A program made the translations under genes and the position numbers. The notes beneath the pieces are model-generated. The model was not told the origin of the DNA, did no database searches, and saw nothing but the letters and a program-made list of their open reading frames with translations. Below are positions 7,817-16,359 of a DNA stretch of 64,000 nt, one piece after another. Numbering within the stretch: the first letter of the stretch is position 1; every line of letters starts with the position of its first letter. The DNA comes from Flavobacterium sp. MedPE-SWcel (GTDB lineage: Bacteria; Bacteroidota; Bacteroidia; Flavobacteriales; Flavobacteriaceae), in contig MPCW01000013.1 in NCBI GenBank assembly GCA_001874325.1, forward strand, positions 1 to 64,000. The letters are read 5' to 3'.

Positions 7817-10166
7817 AATCAGTAATGTTTTCTATTTTAGCTTCTAAAGCAGTAATTTGGGTGTGACCTGTAGTAAAATTTATAGCTAAGCGTAATGGTA
7901 TAAAATCTCGCATTTCGCGCCAGTTAAAGCGTAAAAATTCCATAGGAGTAACAATACCATAAGCATTGCCTTCTATTTTTACTAAAGGCTCAGGCTGCAC
8001 ATCGTGATACATTTTTGCCATGCAAACCCCGTGGCGCTCAACTTCATCAATACCGTAACGTTTCCAGCTTTCACGCCATTCATTATTTTCAGTAATCCAT
8101 CCGTATTGCCCTGGTAAACCTTGTCCCGTATTAATAAATAGTATTTCGAAGTTGTCGATGTTATCAAAAACATCACTAGCATGATCGACTTTTATCATAC
8201 TAATAAACCATGTACCATTAGCAGCTTGGTACACGCCCCACAATACACTAGGATCACCACTATATAAATCGTTTATATAATAATTCTCACCTAAGTACTG
8301 CACCATTAATAAAGCTGTATTTTGCAATATTACTTGCGCATCTTGGTATGATATATAAAGTTTATATATTGTAAATGCACCAACTTGCACTTCGCTTGTT
8401 AGTACAGTAACATCGTTATCTAAACCATCAAAAGGGATGTATCTACGAAAACGAAATTGTTTTTGTGATAAGTCCTGTATACTATCACCATGAAAGTAGG
8501 AGAGGGCATATACTGTAGTAAAATCAATATCGCGCACAAAAGAATCATACCATTCATCTTGCGCCGTATATTCAGCCTCTAACACCGTAAACGTATAACC
8601 ATAAAATTCTGCGTTTTCAGGATCAGGAAAAACAGGAGCGAAAAATTTAAGGTTAAAGAAACCGTTATGTGGTAACTCTATGTTTTCTTTTTCTAGTTTT
8701 CCCGTTGTTTGCTCAGGTGTAACATTTACAATATTATAATCTAACGGGTTTTCTTCTATAATCTCACTAGATCCCGCGCGATAATCCATTTCGTATTTAA
8801 AATTAGCAGCACCTAATGCTTGCGGGCGGTTTGATACCATCATGGTATCATTTACTACCATATCACACCTAAAAACATCTTGCAAACTCTCACCATCAAT
8901 AAGTTCTTGACTACCACCGTTTGCAAACAAGGCTACTTTAAAGGTTAAATAACGATCGATATACTCATCAGAGGTTTTTAAGTAATGAGGGTTTTGGAGG
9001 TTTATAAAATTAGTTAATGTACCCGCTGCGGTTTCGCCCGTAGCAGCTGCACCAATACCATAACTTTTAGCAAGCTTTAAATTATAAGGACCTATAGGAC
9101 TTTGCAGTACTATTAAATCGAGTCCGTTTGTAAAGTCAAGTAAATATTTACCCTCACGTGAGCCAACTCCTGCACTAATACTACCGTTTTTTTGCCAGTG
9201 TTTTATTGGTGCTTCAGTAGCAACACCATGTGTACCGGCATCTAGTATAGCATTACCTGTACCTATGTGCCATTTATCAGGATCTTCTTCTATTATATAT
9301 TCAGGTAATAAATCACCATTTTCATCTATTGCCCAGGTTGCATTTACTTCTTTCCAAGGTGATACTACAGAGATATAAGGAGGTTCTTGAAAAAACAAAT
9401 CGTGACTAGGGCGTGCTATATTTCTATTATCTACATACACACCATCTACGGTATAGCGTACAAATTCGCCATAGGTTTCATGTTTACGGTTTATACCAGT
9501 TACAAACCATTCGCCTTGCCAAGTAAATACAGTACAACCTATGCTTTTTACTAAAAGCTCTAAAATTTCATAAGCGCTTTTACGTTTGGGTAATGCTTTT
9601 AAAACACCAAATGCACCACGTGGTCCTTCTTCCTCACGGTACACTGTACCATCTACATATATTTCATCCCATCGATAATTAACTGCCGCAGGTAGTATAG
9701 CAGGAGCAAAGTTTATTACTTGGCTTAAACCAGTAAGTTTTAAACACTCCGCTATTAATTGTATAACACCACTTTCTTTATTATAATACTCGTAAGGCAA
9801 TGTTTTACCTTTAAGTCTACCAGTACCACAAGTAGCTACCATATTTACAAATAAGTGACCGTTTTGGTATGGTTCACCATACTGGTCAGGCATTAAGTGC
9901 CCAGCCCATAACAAAGCATCATCTTGATCGCTCAATGTTACTTTGTACCTGGTATCGCTACCGGTATATAAATGAAAAAACTTGCCATCAGCCACATCAG
10001 GCACCGAGAAGTTAAACTTTAATTCTGAAGTTAATAATGTTTGGTATTTATCATCACCACCGTTATAAAACAGTACTGGCGCACCTTTTTCGGTACGTTC
10101 TTCTAACAGTACACGATCGTTTTCGTGTGTATCTATTATTTTTATATTAAAGCTCGTTACATTCAT
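7803..10166 (-). CDS. phage tail tip / baseplate hub-like protein
   Basis: 787 residues, encoded directly after the tape measure (overlap 1 base), the place of distal-tail and hub proteins in siphophages. The first 110 residues are beta-rich and could be a distal-tail-type domain. Around 135-240 a helical and beta segment (SGVIQLIAECLKLTG, KSAYEILELLVKSIGCTVF, GEWFVTGI) is similar in style to the hub folds of Bacteroidota phages. The rest is a long beta-rich region with aromatic residues. It should form the tail tip through which DNA leaves. Assigned by position and overall character, without a diagnostic motif. Confidence 0.6.
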   Translation of the reverse strand: MNVTSFNIKIIDTHENDRVLLEERTEKGAPVLFYNGGDDKYQTLLTSELKFNFSVPDVADGKFFHLYTGSDTRYKVTLSDQDDALLWAGHLMPDQYGEPYQNGHLFVNMVATCGTGRLKGKTLPYEYYNKESGVIQLIAECLKLTGLSQVINFAPAILPAAVNYRWDEIYVDGTVYREEEGPRGAFGVLKALPKRKSAYEILELLVKSIGCTVFTWQGEWFVTGINRKHETYGEFVRYTVDGVYVDNRNIARPSHDLFFQEPPYISVVSPWKEVNATWAIDENGDLLPEYIIEEDPDKWHIGTGNAILDAGTHGVATEAPIKHWQKNGSISAGVGSREGKYLLDFTNGLDLIVLQSPIGPYNLKLAKSYGIGAAATGETAAGTLTNFINLQNPHYLKTSDEYIDRYLTFKVALFANGGSQELIDGESLQDVFRCDMVVNDTMMVSNRPQALGAANFKYEMDYRAGSSEIIEENPLDYNIVNVTPEQTTGKLEKENIELPHNGFFNLKFFAPVFPDPENAEFYGYTFTVLEAEYTAQDEWYDSFVRDIDFTTVYALSYFHGDSIQDLSQKQFRFRRYIPFDGLDNDVTVLTSEVQVGAFTIYKLYISYQDAQVILQNTALLMVQYLGENYYINDLYSGDPSVLWGVYQAANGTWFISMIKVDHASDVFDNIDNFEILFINTGQGLPGQYGWITENNEWRESWKRYGIDEVERHGVCMAKMYHDVQPEPLVKIEGNAYGIVTPMEFLRFNWREMRDFIPLRLAINFTTGHTQITALEAKIENITDYVNR

Positions 10167-12775
10167 TATCTATTACGGTTTTGAATGTTATTAGTACGAT
10201 CTAAAACAAGCTTTAATTTTGAGCCTTCAACTTCGAAACCACCCATTAATTGTACGGCAACATCGGCAGCACTCACAGCAGGGTTTGTTTGTGCTAATAA
10301 ATTACGTTGCTGCCTTTGATTTAAAACTAACTCACCACTATTAGCACGTATCATTAATCTATCACCTATGTATGACGTACCACCAATTACACCACCGTTT
10401 TCAAATTTTGGTAGTGCTGCAAAAGCTGCAAAAACCCCACTCATTGCCTGAGCTATAAAAGCAGGAGTAGTAAAGATTGAAGCAGGACCAGTAGCCGCAC
10501 CAGCAGCCGTAGCACCTGCAATAGATTGCGCTAAAGATTGCGCAAGCATTGCCGATATAATTTTAATGATTGTACCCGCCAGCATTTTAAAGAAACCTTG
10601 TAAACCATCGTTTGCAGCACCAAGACTATCTACAAAACGATCAGACATACCCTCAAAAGCATTAGCAAAACCATTAGCTACTAAAGTTGCTGTTTCTTGC
10701 ATTTCTTTAGACTTTGTATTCATAGCATCCATCTGCTCTTTATAGTTTTGCCCAAATACACGTACACCTTCATCAGCTTCAGCTAATTTTTCAGTAGGAA
10801 AATCAAATTTTATATCGCGCTCTAATTCAAATTCAGCAATAGCACGCCCTAAACCATGATACACTTCTGAGGTAGTAGCAACTTGATTTTGTAATTTTTG
10901 CAGATTAGCAATTTCGTTATTGTAGTACTCAACACTACCCACACTATCAAGCTCAGGAGTATCACCACCTAAACGTTCTTCTACAGTAGTAACTTTAACC
11001 CTAACATCATTTAAGGCATCTATTTTAGAGCGAAGTATATCGATACGGTTTTCAAGTACACGCACTCCTTCGGGCGTTGTTTCAAATTGTTTTTTAAGCT
11101 TTTCAAGCCCTGAAATTTGTTCTTCGAAATAAGCAATTGTACCTTTTTTTATTCCTTCATCAATACCTTTATTTTCAGCAGTACTAACACCGTTTAGTAA
11201 GTCCAGGTATTTTTTATTTTCTTCAAATACAGTTGTTAAAAAATCAACTTTACGTTTTTCGGCAGCAACTCTTTTTTTAGCAGCCTTTTCTTCTAAACCA
11301 TCAAGTTTTTTAACTTGCTCCTGTAATACAGCATTTGTTTTTAATTGCGTTTCAGTTTGCGTAAGATTTTTTTCTTCAAACTTTCGGCGCGCTTCAGCTG
11401 CTTCATTTGCTTTAAACTCAGCATCAATTTGCGCTTTAAAAACCTCAGTTAGTTTTTCCTGTGCAGCCTTTGCTAAAGCCCCTTTTAATAGTACTGCGTT
11501 ATACTTTTTTACAGCCTCACGTGCTTCATCAGTATTAATTTTTTCTAACGTTAAATTACCCAAGTATTTAGGCGCAAGCTGGTTTAATTCTTTTACAGCA
11601 GCAACACGCTCTTTATAGTCTACTTTTAGGTTTTTAGCAACACTTAAAAGCTGATTAACTTTAGCTTTTTGTGATGATATTAATTTATTAGCCTTAGTGT
11701 TTAAATCATTAGAAAGCTTTAAACGCTCGTTATTTTCTTTTTGCGCTGCTGTTAACTTAATAACATTATTTGAAGCACTCAACGCATAGATAGCAACAGC
11801 ACCTAAAGCTACTGCCACCGCAGCATAAGGATTAGATAACATTACAGTATTAAGCGCTTTTACAGCTCCTGTAATACCAGTAAACCCTGTTACTACAACA
11901 GGAAATAATTTAATTAAACCACCTACACCAAATAATACAGGACCTATAGCCGAAGCTACACCACCAACAGTAACAATAAAACGTTTTGTACCATCATCAA
12001 GCCCCTTTATATACTTTGCTAATTCTTTAGCTTTATTTATAAAAGGCTCGATCCCTTTATAAATAATAGCACCAAAATCTTCGGTAATATCACTAATAGT
12101 ATTACCAAGCTGTTTTAAGCCACCTGCACCAGCTTTAGCAGCTGCTTTTGCTGATCCACCGTATTGTTTCTCTAACTCAGTAAGAATAATATCCTGAGCA
12201 TCAGCTAGACGATTAGTTTTAACCAGTTGGTTAATAACAGCTTTTTGTGCTTTTGAAAACTGAATTCCCGAACGACTTAATGCCGAAAGGTTGGCTACAG
12301 GGTCATTAAGTGCTTTACCTAACTGTATAGAGGCACTTTTTAAATCACCACCTAAACGGCTCGCTAAATCAAGTGCTACTTGCTGTGTACGTTCAAATTG
12401 GGTATTAGCTATATTAGTAAAAGTTAATAGTTGTGCTGTTACATCTTTTAATATCTCTTCATCACCAAAGAGTGTATTATCTTGCAAAGCAGCATCTATT
12501 TTTTGTAACTGATCTGAAGTATAACCAGCTGCACCACCTGTAGATCTTAAACCAGCTTCTACTTGCGCAATGGCTTGCGCTTGGTCATCAAATGATTGTA
12601 CTGATTTTGCACCCAAAGCCACGAGGGGAGCAGTAACATAAGTACTTAACCCAGCACCCACACCTTGCATAGCTGTACCTATTTTTTTTAAGTCACGCTC
12701 AGCGCTTTGCATTTGTGTACTAAGCTCTTTAAGCCCTAACTTAAACTTAATATTTATAGTTGCTAAACTCCCCAT
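10166..12775 (-). CDS. phage tail tape measure protein
   Basis: 869 residues. The N-terminal 230 residues carry a typical tape measure domain: helical start (LSTQMQSAERDLKKIGTAMQ), VTAPLVALG, then RLGGDLKSASIQLGKALNDP and SRSGIQFSKAQKAVI. A hydrophobic part follows (about 265-335), then a long coiled coil rich in Lys, Glu and Ala (about 350-690), and a second hydrophobic segment near 735-790. It sets tail length and takes part in DNA ejection. At about 1.5 A per residue it predicts a tail near 130 nm. It is preceded by the frameshifted chaperones, as in lambda-like order. A terminator and a repeated 36-bp element lie just upstream. Confidence 0.9.
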   Translation of the reverse strand: MGSLATINIKFKLGLKELSTQMQSAERDLKKIGTAMQGVGAGLSTYVTAPLVALGAKSVQSFDDQAQAIAQVEAGLRSTGGAAGYTSDQLQKIDAALQDNTLFGDEEILKDVTAQLLTFTNIANTQFERTQQVALDLASRLGGDLKSASIQLGKALNDPVANLSALSRSGIQFSKAQKAVINQLVKTNRLADAQDIILTELEKQYGGSAKAAAKAGAGGLKQLGNTISDITEDFGAIIYKGIEPFINKAKELAKYIKGLDDGTKRFIVTVGGVASAIGPVLFGVGGLIKLFPVVVTGFTGITGAVKALNTVMLSNPYAAVAVALGAVAIYALSASNNVIKLTAAQKENNERLKLSNDLNTKANKLISSQKAKVNQLLSVAKNLKVDYKERVAAVKELNQLAPKYLGNLTLEKINTDEAREAVKKYNAVLLKGALAKAAQEKLTEVFKAQIDAEFKANEAAEARRKFEEKNLTQTETQLKTNAVLQEQVKKLDGLEEKAAKKRVAAEKRKVDFLTTVFEENKKYLDLLNGVSTAENKGIDEGIKKGTIAYFEEQISGLEKLKKQFETTPEGVRVLENRIDILRSKIDALNDVRVKVTTVEERLGGDTPELDSVGSVEYYNNEIANLQKLQNQVATTSEVYHGLGRAIAEFELERDIKFDFPTEKLAEADEGVRVFGQNYKEQMDAMNTKSKEMQETATLVANGFANAFEGMSDRFVDSLGAANDGLQGFFKMLAGTIIKIISAMLAQSLAQSIAGATAAGAATGPASIFTTPAFIAQAMSGVFAAFAALPKFENGGVIGGTSYIGDRLMIRANSGELVLNQRQQRNLLAQTNPAVSAADVAVQLMGGFEVEGSKLKLVLDRTNNIQNRNR

Positions 12776-12813
12776 TTTTTACCCTTGATTTTATACCATA
12801 AAAATAAAACAGG

Positions 12814-12849
12814 AGTAGAGGAGTAGAGCGGAACATTGTGCGGTTTGTT
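12814..12849 (-). repeat. 36-bp intergenic element, copy A (possible late promoter/leader)
   Basis: 32 of 36 bases match copy B at 19570-19605, without gaps. On the minus strand it holds AACAAACCG, then an ATG at 12836 opening MFRSTPLL. The ATG lies 61 nt before the tape measure start. A terminator ends immediately upstream, so transcription of the tape measure operon needs either readthrough or a new start here. This makes the element a candidate phage late promoter or regulatory leader. Confidence 0.6.
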
Positions 12850-12850
12850 A

Positions 12851-12880
12851 TAAAAAAAATACAGCCCCGAAGGGCTGTAT
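12851..12880 (-). terminator. terminator after tail chaperone G-T
   Basis: On the minus strand a perfect 9-bp stem ATACAGCCC / GGGCTGTAT with a TTCG tetraloop is followed by a run of eight T. It is a textbook intrinsic terminator, placed between the chaperone extension and the tape measure gene. Confidence 0.85.
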
Positions 12881-12915
12881 CAAACAAAAAACATAAATAA
12901 ATATAGAGAAACAAC

Positions 12916-13302
12916 TTAACTTTTTTTGTTCTTTAGAGCATCATATTTAGCCCACATTTCTTTTGCAGCTTCAACTTCCTTTTGCATTGCTTCAGCTTCT
13001 TTAGCGGTTAACTCATCCGGTTGCTCCCAAGGAAACGACCACATATCTGTTTCTTTTACTGTATTAGCATTTTTTAAATAAGGACGAGTTATATAGTAAG
13101 CTAGCTTACGTACATTAAACGAAAAGAAATCATTTTGTACTTCAATTGCTTTACGTTTACCTGTTACAATATTTAAAAATATTCGAGGTGTAAGACTGTA
13201 GAAGTAATTGAAATCTAACCCACATTCACCTAATGCAATTTCTTCTAGTTCATCCCAAGTTAGAAGCTTAATTTCTTTTGTTATGTTGTCGCTGCTATCT
13301 TC
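12916..13302 (-). CDS. tail assembly chaperone T extension (made as G-T by -1 frameshift)
   Basis: An open frame of 128 codons without a usable start: the first ATG is far inside. It is entered from the -1 frame of the upstream gene at the slippery site GGGAAAG (13302-13308). After the slip the product continues EDSSDNITKEIKLLTWDELEE and ends DALKNKKS, giving a fusion of about 261 residues (133 from G, 128 from T). The C-terminal 50 residues are helical and charged. The order of major tail protein, G, G-T, tape measure and the heptamer itself are as in lambda gpG/gpGT, chaperones that bind the tape measure and recruit the tube protein. It could be mistaken for a pseudogene. Confidence 0.85.
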   Translation of the reverse strand, partial: EDSSDNITKEIKLLTWDELEEIALGECGLDFNYFYSLTPRIFLNIVTGKRKAIEVQNDFFSFNVRKLAYYITRPYLKNANTVKETDMWSFPWEQPDELTAKEAEAMQKEVEAAKEMWAKYDALKNKKS

Positions 13303-13700
13303 TTTCCCGCATCGGGTGGTGTTTCTTTAACAACTGGCATTGCTTGCACAAATAAGGTTATAATTTTTTGTACTTCAGGTAAATTATTAAACATCCAGGC
13401 GGCAGCTTCATCTACATCTAAACACTGTTCTTTATCGTTAGTAGCTGCTGCTGCCTGCATTACATCAGTAAACATTTCTACAAACCTAAAAGGCACATCT
13501 ATTGTAGCATCATCAGGTATATTATCAGGGTCTATATTTTGTGTTTGTTGCACAAATAAAGCAGTATTCTCACTAAACTTTTTTTGTACTTCTACAGGAC
13601 CTTTACAACCCCACATATCACCAAGTTTACGCAAAAAGCTAAATGAGAATTTAAGCGTATATTCTTTATTATCTATTGTTATTTTTAAAATGTTTTCCAT
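13281..13700 (-). CDS. tail assembly chaperone G
   Basis: 139 residues, between the tail tube gene and the tape measure. Begins MENILKITIDNKEYTLKFSFSFLRKLGD, then a helical body (FVEMFTDVMQAAAAT, DVDEAAAWMFNNLPEVQKIITLFVQAM) and a short tail ending AGKKIAATT. The Gly132-Lys133 codons form the slippery site GGGAAAG, so a fraction of ribosomes make G-T. Expected role: keeps the tape measure soluble during tail assembly. Like other phage chaperones of this kind it has little sequence similarity to lambda gpG; the assignment rests on position, size and the frameshift. Confidence 0.8.
   Translation of the reverse strand: MENILKITIDNKEYTLKFSFSFLRKLGDMWGCKGPVEVQKKFSENTALFVQQTQNIDPDNIPDDATIDVPFRFVEMFTDVMQAAAATNDKEQCLDVDEAAAWMFNNLPEVQKIITLFVQAMPVVKETPPDAGKKIAATT
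13302..13308 (-). promoter_or_regulatory. programmed -1 frameshift slippery site GGGAAAG
   Basis: On the minus strand the zero frame reads GCG GGA AAG AAG, so the heptamer is G GGA AAG, identical to the lambda G-T slippery sequence. Shifting to GGG AAA leads into the 128-codon T frame; staying in frame reaches a stop (13281-13283) seven codons on. A possible stem, CTTCTA with TAGAAG, lies about 35 nt downstream, but its distance is longer than usual for a stimulator. Confidence 0.85.
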
Positions 13701-13723
13701 TTTTATGTTTTGTTTTTCTATTT

Positions 13724-13753
13724 AAAAAAGCCCTACCACAGCAGGGCTTTTAT
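13724..13753 (-). terminator. terminator between tail tube and chaperone G
   Basis: Hairpin AAAGCCCT / AGGGCTTT with an 8-nt loop and T runs on both sides. It would lower expression of the chaperones relative to the abundant tail tube protein encoded upstream. Confidence 0.75.
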
Positions 13754-13756
13754 TTA

Positions 13757-14173
13757 TTAAGCAGACACAACATCTTTTGTTAATTTTCCATCACCATTAA
13801 ATGAAAAGCTACCACTTGATACAGCGCCATTAGTTGCAGTAATATCACTTTGCGATACATAAGCACTACCACTATAAACGGTATCATCTGTTACGCCTGT
13901 AGTAAATTCTACAGTTACAATTGTATCATTTAATTGAAGATCGATTAAATCATCAGCATTAACATGAGTAGTATCACCATCAGGTAGATCAGCTACTAAA
14001 TTAGAGGTACTCAACGTCCAGCTATAATCACCTGGTAATTGATTCTTACCATCAGTATCTTTACTAGCCAATTCTTCAAAATCGGTAGTTATCGATAATG
14101 AACACTCTGTAGCATGCCATAATTTTTTACCACCAAAACTTAAACGCAATTTCTTTCCTTGTATAAAAGCCAT
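13757..14173 (-). CDS. phage major tail tube protein
   Basis: 138 residues, single beta-rich domain: MAFIQGKKLRLSFGGKKLWHATECSLSI, then DFEELASKDTDGKNQLPGDYSWTLS, and GSAYVSQSDITATNGAVSSGSFSFNGDG near the end. This pattern is that of the TP901-1-type major tail protein family, hexamers of which stack into the siphophage tail tube. A terminator follows at once, consistent with a highly expressed structural gene. Confidence 0.85.
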   Translation of the reverse strand: MAFIQGKKLRLSFGGKKLWHATECSLSITTDFEELASKDTDGKNQLPGDYSWTLSTSNLVADLPDGDTTHVNADDLIDLQLNDTIVTVEFTTGVTDDTVYSGSAYVSQSDITATNGAVSSGSFSFNGDGKLTKDVVSA

Positions 14174-14185
14174 TATTTCTATTTT

Positions 14186-14548
14186 TTAAAAATTAATAAT
14201 ACTATATTCCATTGTACAAACAATACTTTCAGTTTCTTCATCAACAGCTACTTCGCTACGCTCAAAGCTAAAAGGAGTAGAGGATAAAATACCTCTTACA
14301 ACATTCTTAAAATCCAAACAAGCGCTATATTTCGACTCATCGAAACAAAGCATAATATCTACACCATAACTTTCACCACCATCTTTACTTATTGGCTCAG
14401 CATCGTTAATACGGTACACTACAAAAGGATAACTAACACCCTGAGAGCCATAAAGCGGAAAAACCTTATCATCCATTACAGCTGTAAATTCTGCATCAGC
14501 TTGCAATGTATCTTTTAATAAAATTGCTATTTCCTTTTCTGTGCTCAT
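14186..14548 (-). CDS. DUF3168-like tail completion/terminator protein
   Basis: 120 residues. Helical start (STEKEIAILLKDTLQADAEFTAVMDDKVFP) followed by PFVVYRINDAEPISKDG and a strand-rich end with repeated acidic residues (ESIVCTMEYSIINF). This is the usual layout of DUF3168 tail-completion proteins, which cap the tail tube before head joining. Overlaps the upstream HK97-gp10-like gene by 4 bases (ATGA), and precedes the tail tube gene as expected. Confidence 0.7.
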   Translation of the reverse strand: MSTEKEIAILLKDTLQADAEFTAVMDDKVFPLYGSQGVSYPFVVYRINDAEPISKDGGESYGVDIMLCFDESKYSACLDFKNVVRGILSSTPFSFERSEVAVDEETESIVCTMEYSIINF

Positions 14549-15081
14549 CGGCTTAGTTTATCTATTCTTTTTTGAATAAAACGTGCTACACTTTTTTCAG
14601 CATCAGCAGTAACACGTCCTTTTGTTCTATTATAAGCACGCCCCATAAACGGGTTGGCTTTAGTCTTACTTTTACTACCTGTAGTATTATGCGCTTTTGC
14701 ACGTTTACTACTCGATCGTTTACGGCGAAAACCCGCCTTATATATGTTATGACCATACTCTACAAAATGACCATAAAAACCAAAGTTTTTACCCTTTGTA
14801 CGTGGACCTACATATACAGTAGGATTAATTTTTGCATCACCTTTACGCCCTACGATAACCCCTATAGATTTTTTAAGATTACCAGGTGATACTTTCTTTT
14901 TACGTGCTACGTGTGCTTTTTTAGATACTGGTGCTTCATTTCGTGCTACTTTTACTGTAGATCCTGCTACTTTACGCAATACACTTATTGCTTCGCGTCT
15001 TTTACTTTTATCATCAGCTAAAAGCTTTATTTTGCGCTGTAACTCATCAAATCCTTCAATTTCAATTAACGACTTAGTCAT
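14545..15081 (-). CDS. HK97 gp10-like neck/tail completion protein
   Basis: 178 residues. Starts with IEIEGFDELQRKIKLLADD, typical of the HK97-gp10 family, and contains the usual YGHFVEYGHN and NPFMGRAY patterns toward the C-terminus (about 103-112 and 142-150). The middle is very basic, with Arg-Lys stretches near residues 120-130. It forms part of the head-tail junction. Overlaps the head closure gene upstream by 8 bases and the DUF3168-like gene downstream by 4 bases. Confidence 0.75.
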   Translation of the reverse strand: MTKSLIEIEGFDELQRKIKLLADDKSKRREAISVLRKVAGSTVKVARNEAPVSKKAHVARKKKVSPGNLKKSIGVIVGRKGDAKINPTVYVGPRTKGKNFGFYGHFVEYGHNIYKAGFRRKRSSSKRAKAHNTTGSKSKTKANPFMGRAYNRTKGRVTADAEKSVARFIQKRIDKLSR

Positions 15082-15412
15082 AATCTACACATATTAGCTC
15101 CAAATGTGAACGCCCTATTTTACGCACATAATGCACCTTATACACTTTATCCGTTTCAGTATCTTCAAGCTCTAAATTTACTACACCAACAATACCATTA
15201 CGCTTACGAATAACATACGAAGCATTAACAAGTTGGGTAACTTTTTCTTCAAGATCTAAGCCACCCGTATTAGCACCAAGAGCAGCATAGGTATCACAAA
15301 CTAAAACCCTATCATCTACAGTAGCACCAGTAGCATCTTGCTGTTTATCTAGTCTATATACCCGTACTTTTGTATCTAATTTTGCTATATATGGTTTTTT
15401 ATTATCAGCCAT
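15074..15412 (-). CDS. head closure / head-tail joining protein
   Basis: 112 residues with the small beta-barrel look of phage head-tail joining proteins (SPP1 gp16 / HK97 gp7-type): LDTKVRVYRLDKQQDATGATVDD at the N-terminus, AALGAN in the place of a usual Trp/Ala turn, and KVHYVRKIGRSHLELICVDYD at the end. Position between the connector and the gp10-like gene agrees. Family call by length, pattern and order. Confidence 0.65.
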   Translation of the reverse strand: MADNKKPYIAKLDTKVRVYRLDKQQDATGATVDDRVLVCDTYAALGANTGGLDLEEKVTQLVNASYVIRKRNGIVGVVNLELEDTETDKVYKVHYVRKIGRSHLELICVDYD

Positions 15413-15413
15413 A

Positions 15414-15968
15414 TTACCATTGTGTTTTATAACTTCGCCACAAGCTCAATGCTGCCGTATTAGTAGTAATACCATTACGATCTTCACGGCGCTCATAAAA
15501 ATCAGCGATACGTAGATAAATACCCTGTTTCACCGCTTTAGGACATGAAGTGTTAATTACCACTTTTACAACAGCATCACCTTCAGCCAGTTCAGGTAAT
15601 TGAATACCTGTAACACTTTTAAAAGCTAGATCATTTATATCACCTATAAACCGCCTTCTAAAAGTGTAATTTTCAGTAGGTAAATCAACATACTCATTAC
15701 TACCTTCGGGTAAATACTGTATAGAATCTACAACAGCATCTCGCAAGGCTTGTAACTCTACAGCATTAAAATCATTAAGTTCTAAACTTAAAACACCTGT
15801 TAATGATCTGTTTAAATAATTTACAGCATCATCTTGAGCAGCCTGTATAGCTGATTCGATATAAGCATCATCATCTTCAAAATCAGCCTCAATATTTAAG
15901 TGTTTTTTAGCTTCATCTAAAGAAACTACAACACTATCACTAGGCTCAAAATCATAAACTTTAATCAT
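15414..15968 (-). CDS. head-tail connector (gp6-like adaptor)
   Basis: 184 residues from ATG 15968, chosen over the upstream in-frame ATG at 16025, which lies well inside the previous gene. The sequence VSLDEAKKHLNIEADFEDDDAYIESAIQAAQDDAVNYLNRSL is typical of the DNA-packaging gp6-like family: the first residues are VSLDEAKKHL, then an acidic turn, then a long helix. The C-terminal half ends with a helical segment KQGIYLRIADFYERRED. It binds under the portal to make the channel to the neck. Confidence 0.8.
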   Translation of the reverse strand: MIKVYDFEPSDSVVVSLDEAKKHLNIEADFEDDDAYIESAIQAAQDDAVNYLNRSLTGVLSLELNDFNAVELQALRDAVVDSIQYLPEGSNEYVDLPTENYTFRRRFIGDINDLAFKSVTGIQLPELAEGDAVVKVVINTSCPKAVKQGIYLRIADFYERREDRNGITTNTAALSLWRSYKTQW

Positions 15969-15981
15969 AACAGGTGTTTTT

Positions 15982-16350
15982 TTATTTAGTTTCTTCTTCA
16001 GGTTTTTCTGATTCAGGAGTAGCATTTTCTTCTTCTACCTGAATATCTTTTACCTCTTTTTTAGCGGTATCGATCAGCTTATCAATCTCAGCTACTTTAG
16101 TCTTATCAGGTACAACAATACCCGCAAGCTCACAAGCTGCTAAAAGTACTTTGTAGCATTTATTATAATCCGCAGGTTTTATAACTTTTTCTTCAGGTTT
16201 TTTAGCACCAGGCACAATAGCGTGCCCATTTGCTAAAATTTCATCTGCTAAACCTTTTTCAATTTTCACTACATCACCTGTACTATACGCTAACCCATAA
16301 ATACCAGTAGGGGAGCAGGTAAATTGTATTTCTTTTTTTGTATCAGCCAT
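15982..16350 (-). CDS. phage head-region protein, unknown function
   Basis: 122 residues. The first 35 residues (EIQFTCSPTGIYGLAYSTGDVVKIEKGLADEIL) look like a small beta-structured segment; the centre is a helical segment with two cysteines (YNKCYKVLLAACELAGI), and the last 35 residues are acidic and disordered-looking (EEENATPESEKPEEETK). It lies between capsid and connector, where small head or capsid-associated proteins are common. I do not recognise a family. Confidence 0.6.
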   Translation of the reverse strand: MADTKKEIQFTCSPTGIYGLAYSTGDVVKIEKGLADEILANGHAIVPGAKKPEEKVIKPADYNKCYKVLLAACELAGIVVPDKTKVAEIDKLIDTAKKEVKDIQVEEENATPESEKPEEETK

Positions 16351-16359
16351 AATTAAAAA

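Noticed and set aside
12916..13302. Start-less 128-codon frame taken for a decayed gene
   Set aside because: It is continuous with the upstream gene through the GGGAAAG frameshift site and holds the position of the G-T extension, so it is a normal expressed frame.
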